Shown here one piece after another: positions 61,838 to 64,000 of a stretch of 64,000 nt of DNA. Origin of the DNA: an uncultured Alphaproteobacteria bacterium. Lineage in GTDB: Bacteria > Pseudomonadota > Alphaproteobacteria > HIMB59. Made by a program: the position numbers and the translations under genes. Where the stretch lies: positions 28,640 to 92,639 of the forward strand of contig CACJQJ010000002.1 of the NCBI GenBank assembly GCA_902595525.1, written 5' to 3'. The notes beneath the pieces were generated by a model. The model ran no database searches. It was not told the DNA's origin and was given only the letters and a program-made list of their open reading frames with translations. Within the stretch, counting starts at the first letter, position 1; each line of letters opens with the position of its first letter.

Positions 61838-62477
61838 TATTTTGCATTAATTGACTTTTTGAAAACTCATCTAGAGTTTCTGCTTGATCGTCATCATCTA
61901 TGAAGGCTTCATCCTTATTTAAATCATCTGAAACCTCTTGAATATTCATTGAAGCAAAATTTTCATCCAATATTCCAGAGTTTTTCATTTCCTCTATTCC
62001 AGGAAGATTATCTAATGTGCCTAAACCAAAATGTAAAAGAAAGTCTTCAGTAGTGCCCCAAAGAATAGGTCTACCGGGAACTTCTTTTCGACCTCCTGGT
62101 GCTATCCAGCCAAACTCCATTAATTGATCAAATATTCCTTGCCCTATAACAACTCCTCTGATGCTTTCAATTTCTGATTTTGTTATTGGTTGATGATAAA
62201 CAACTATAGCCAATGTCTCTATCGCTTGTTTTGAAAGTCTCTTTTGTATTTCTTTTTTTTCATGAAAGATCTCACTGACTTCTGTATTTGTTAAGAAAAT
62301 CCACTTATTTGATATTTTTTTTAAATTTATACCTCTATGTTGATAAGCAGTCTCTAAATTAGACATAACTTCAGAAATATCCTCATGAATATCCAGTCTT
62401 TTTTTTATTTCATTTTCTGAAACTGGCTTACTTGATGCAAATATTAAAGCTTCAATTTTTTGTGAAGTTTCACTCAT
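61827..62477 (-). CDS. scpB: segregation and condensation protein B
   Basis: Winged-helix kleisin partner of the SMC-ScpAB condensin, 216 aa. The IEALIFASSKPVSENEI start (about 8-24), the IETLAIVVYHQPITKSEIESIRGV block near 85-108 and the wing GWIAPGGRKEVPGRPILWGTT near 122-142 are diagnostic. An acidic tail of about 60 residues ends the protein. It overlaps scpA by 8 bases and the ATPase gene by 11. Confidence 0.94.
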   Translation of the reverse strand: MSETSQKIEALIFASSKPVSENEIKKRLDIHEDISEVMSNLETAYQHRGINLKKISNKWIFLTNTEVSEIFHEKKEIQKRLSKQAIETLAIVVYHQPITKSEIESIRGVVIGQGIFDQLMEFGWIAPGGRKEVPGRPILWGTTEDFLLHFGLGTLDNLPGIEEMKNSGILDENFASMNIQEVSDDLNKDEAFIDDDDQAETLDEFSKSQLMQNNDT

Positions 62478-63204
62478 CTTTTTTTAAATATATATCAGAA
62501 AATGGCAAAGATTGCTTAATTACTATTTTTTTTTCTTCATTTTTATCTTCTTTTGCCATGTGAAGGCTGGCATTAAATGTGCTAGAAAAAAATGATTTAT
62601 TCAAAATATCCGATTTTAAATTATCAGGTAGTAAACTCTTCAATGTAAACCAATCTTGGTTAGATAGAATTTCCTTAGAAATTACGTTTTGACCATCCTT
62701 GATCGTAAATAATTTAGTAGAGCTAAACTTTAAAGTATATTGTTGATTTCTTTTATGAATATTTGCATAAGCTTTTAAAAGATCAATAAGCTTATCTTTA
62801 ATTACAAAGTTTTTTTCAATTTTTAATTTATGTTTTTGTGTATTTGGAAAGAATTCCTGTTTGAATTTAGGAAGCTCAAATAACTTAATACTATTTTTAT
62901 TTACAAGTTCTAATATCGTTAATCGATTTGTAAGAAATCTTGTTACTTTTTTAACATCCTCTTCTTTGTCTTTATTTACTAGGTATTTAGATTTTAAAAA
63001 AACCATAATAGCAGCCATTAGTAAATATTCTGATGCTATCTCAATGCTAACCTTTTTTAAATCTACAATAAAAGCAATATATTGGTTACAAAGACTAAGT
63101 ATTGGTAGGTTTTTTAAATCAAATTTATTTTTATGAACAAGTTCTAGAAGAACATCTAAAGGTCCATTGTAGTCCTTAATATCTATATTTAGGTTAGAAT
63201 CCAT
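62470..63204 (-). CDS. scpA: segregation and condensation protein A (kleisin)
   Basis: Bridges the SMC heads, 244 aa. The IKDYNGPLDVLLELVHKNKFDL block near 9-30 is the conserved ScpA N-terminus, followed by YLLMAAIMVFLKSKYLV near 60-76; the C-terminal winged helix is more divergent. It starts within the end of nagZ (11-base overlap) and precedes scpB. The order nagZ-scpA-scpB is the typical alphaproteobacterial one. Confidence 0.93.
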   Translation of the reverse strand: MDSNLNIDIKDYNGPLDVLLELVHKNKFDLKNLPILSLCNQYIAFIVDLKKVSIEIASEYLLMAAIMVFLKSKYLVNKDKEEDVKKVTRFLTNRLTILELVNKNSIKLFELPKFKQEFFPNTQKHKLKIEKNFVIKDKLIDLLKAYANIHKRNQQYTLKFSSTKLFTIKDGQNVISKEILSNQDWFTLKSLLPDNLKSDILNKSFFSSTFNASLHMAKEDKNEEKKIVIKQSLPFSDIYLKKDE

Positions 63205-64000
63205 TAATTTTTAACAATTGATTATACAATTCATGATAGTGATTAATATTAATAGATTTTAAGTCTAATTTTTTCTTATATTGCTGAAGTTTATTGGATT
63301 TATGAACATTTACATAATTATTTGAAACATTAAACGAATTTATAATTTCACTATATTTATCCAAATCAGAGCTACAATCTAAAATAACATCTAATTTAGA
63401 AAAGTTAGCTAACTTAATAGCATCCTTAATATTATAAATATTAGCATTCATTTCTAGATCATCAGATACAATTAAACCTTTGAACCCAATTTTTTTTCTA
63501 ATGATGTTATCAATAATATAACTTGAAAAAGTTGCGATGTTATTTTTATCCCACGACAGATATTTAATATGTGCAGTCATTGCTAAAGGTATTTTATTAA
63601 AATATTTAAATATTTTAATGTGGTCTTGAAGAGAAGATTTACTTAATTTTGTTATTGGCAAAGTTAAATGTGAGTCTTTATCCGTTACACCATGACCTGG
63701 GATATGTTTCATTATTGGAATTAGTCCAAAGTAACTTAGATTATTTAATAATATTTTCTGCAAAATTATATTGATATTAATATTTGGACCAAAAGTTCTT
63801 TTTTTAATCATTAAGATTGTATTTTTAATTGGTAAATCTAGGACTGGGACAGTGTTAATATCAAAATTTAGTTTTTTTAGATAATAGGATGTTATGAAGG
63901 ATTTCAAAAAAACTAATTGCTTTGATAAAGAAGGGTATCTTAAATAAATTTTATAAAGCTCAAAATTATCTAAAAAATTAAATTCTTTAAATTTTTTAAA
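63194..64000 (-). CDS. nagZ: beta-N-acetylhexosaminidase NagZ (partial, runs off the window)
   Basis: Glycoside hydrolase family 3 enzyme of peptidoglycan recycling, which removes GlcNAc from anhydro-muropeptides in the cytosol. The KHIPGHG motif with its catalytic His, the following DSHLTLP, and the nucleophile region FKGLIVSDDLEMNAN are all present. The frame stays open to base 64000 without a stop and lacks the N-terminal DQEGG part, so the gene simply continues beyond the window. A TTG at 63907 inside the frame is not the start. Confidence 0.92.
   Translation of the reverse strand, partial: FKKFKEFNFLDNFELYKIYLRYPSLSKQLVFLKSFITSYYLKKLNFDINTVPVLDLPIKNTILMIKKRTFGPNININIILQKILLNNLSYFGLIPIMKHIPGHGVTDKDSHLTLPITKLSKSSLQDHIKIFKYFNKIPLAMTAHIKYLSWDKNNIATFSSYIIDNIIRKKIGFKGLIVSDDLEMNANIYNIKDAIKLANFSKLDVILDCSSDLDKYSEIINSFNVSNNYVNVHKSNKLQQYKKKLDLKSININHYHELYNQLLKINGF

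Noticed and set aside
63194..63907. Truncated nagZ pseudogene starting at 63907
   Set aside because: The frame continues without a stop to base 64000; the apparent start is an internal TTG and the gene is cut only by the window edge.
1..64000. CRISPR arrays, insertion sequences, prophage or toxin-antitoxin loci
   Set aside because: No regularly spaced repeats, transposase or integrase domains, phage genes or paired small toxin genes were seen on either strand.

Overview
The window looks like a gene-dense, AT-rich (clearly below 40% GC by eye), streamlined alphaproteobacterial chromosome, most likely a marine SAR11- or AEGEAN-169/HIMB59-like lineage. Support comes from alphaproteobacterial gene neighbourhoods (mltB-rlpA-dacA-tmk; coaD-gyrA-ssb/uvrA; secDF-yajC, serS, tatCBA, scpBA, nagZ), very small intergenic gaps, many overlapping genes and binding-protein-dependent importers for compatible solutes. 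No rRNA, insertion sequence, prophage, CRISPR array or origin was seen. The lineage assignment is inference; no 16S gene is present.

Layout. (1) 1-12.7 kb, mostly core genes: the start of an unidentified gene at the left edge, tmk, dacA, an rlpA-like gene, mltB, a TauE-type permease, tRNA-Ser(TGA), an IsdG-like monooxygenase, then a coupled minus-strand chain sdhE-mfd-small ORF-2OG dioxygenase-lipoprotein, with recG divergent. (2) 12.7-19.2 kb: a five-gene minus-strand string made entirely of DUF-type or unknown proteins (DUF3108, DUF2061, a small membrane protein, a 59-aa DUF6494-like protein at 13367-13546, DUF502), then mnmH, thiL, cfa and nadE. (3) 19.2-24.1 kb: an ugp-type importer with two tandem copies of the second permease. 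(4) 24.2-28.7 kb: aroQ, a small ORF with bioY, an HDAC-family amidohydrolase, a Rossmann oxidoreductase and a malonyl-CoA-synthetase-like enzyme. (5) 28.8-38.4 kb: a betaine/TMAO-type importer (binding protein, double-length permease, ATPase) whose genes are interleaved with a cytosolic DMSO-reductase-family molybdoenzyme, a GcvT/DmdA-like folate enzyme, an SDR and a BKACE beta-keto acid cleavage enzyme. (6) 38.4-47.7 kb: two converging catabolic operons, each with a homocysteine S-methyltransferase paralogue in which the first zinc cysteine appears replaced by histidine. (7) 47.8-64 kb: core genes again (tRNA-Lys, coaD, gyrA, ssb, uvrA, secDF, yajC, DUF815, serS, tatABC, scpAB, nagZ), with an orphan FbpC-like ATPase between scpB and tatA.

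The best candidate for an undescribed system is region 5, possibly extended by region 6. A solute would be imported, reduced or oxidised in the cytosol, demethylated to folate or homocysteine, and its carbon chain cleaved by BKACE. The substrate (TMAO, a sulfoxide/sulfoxonium such as DMSOP, carnitine or another betaine) cannot be fixed from sequence alone. The whole window is also strongly compacted: six of eleven convergent gene pairs overlap, and at two divergent pairs the start codons themselves overlap.
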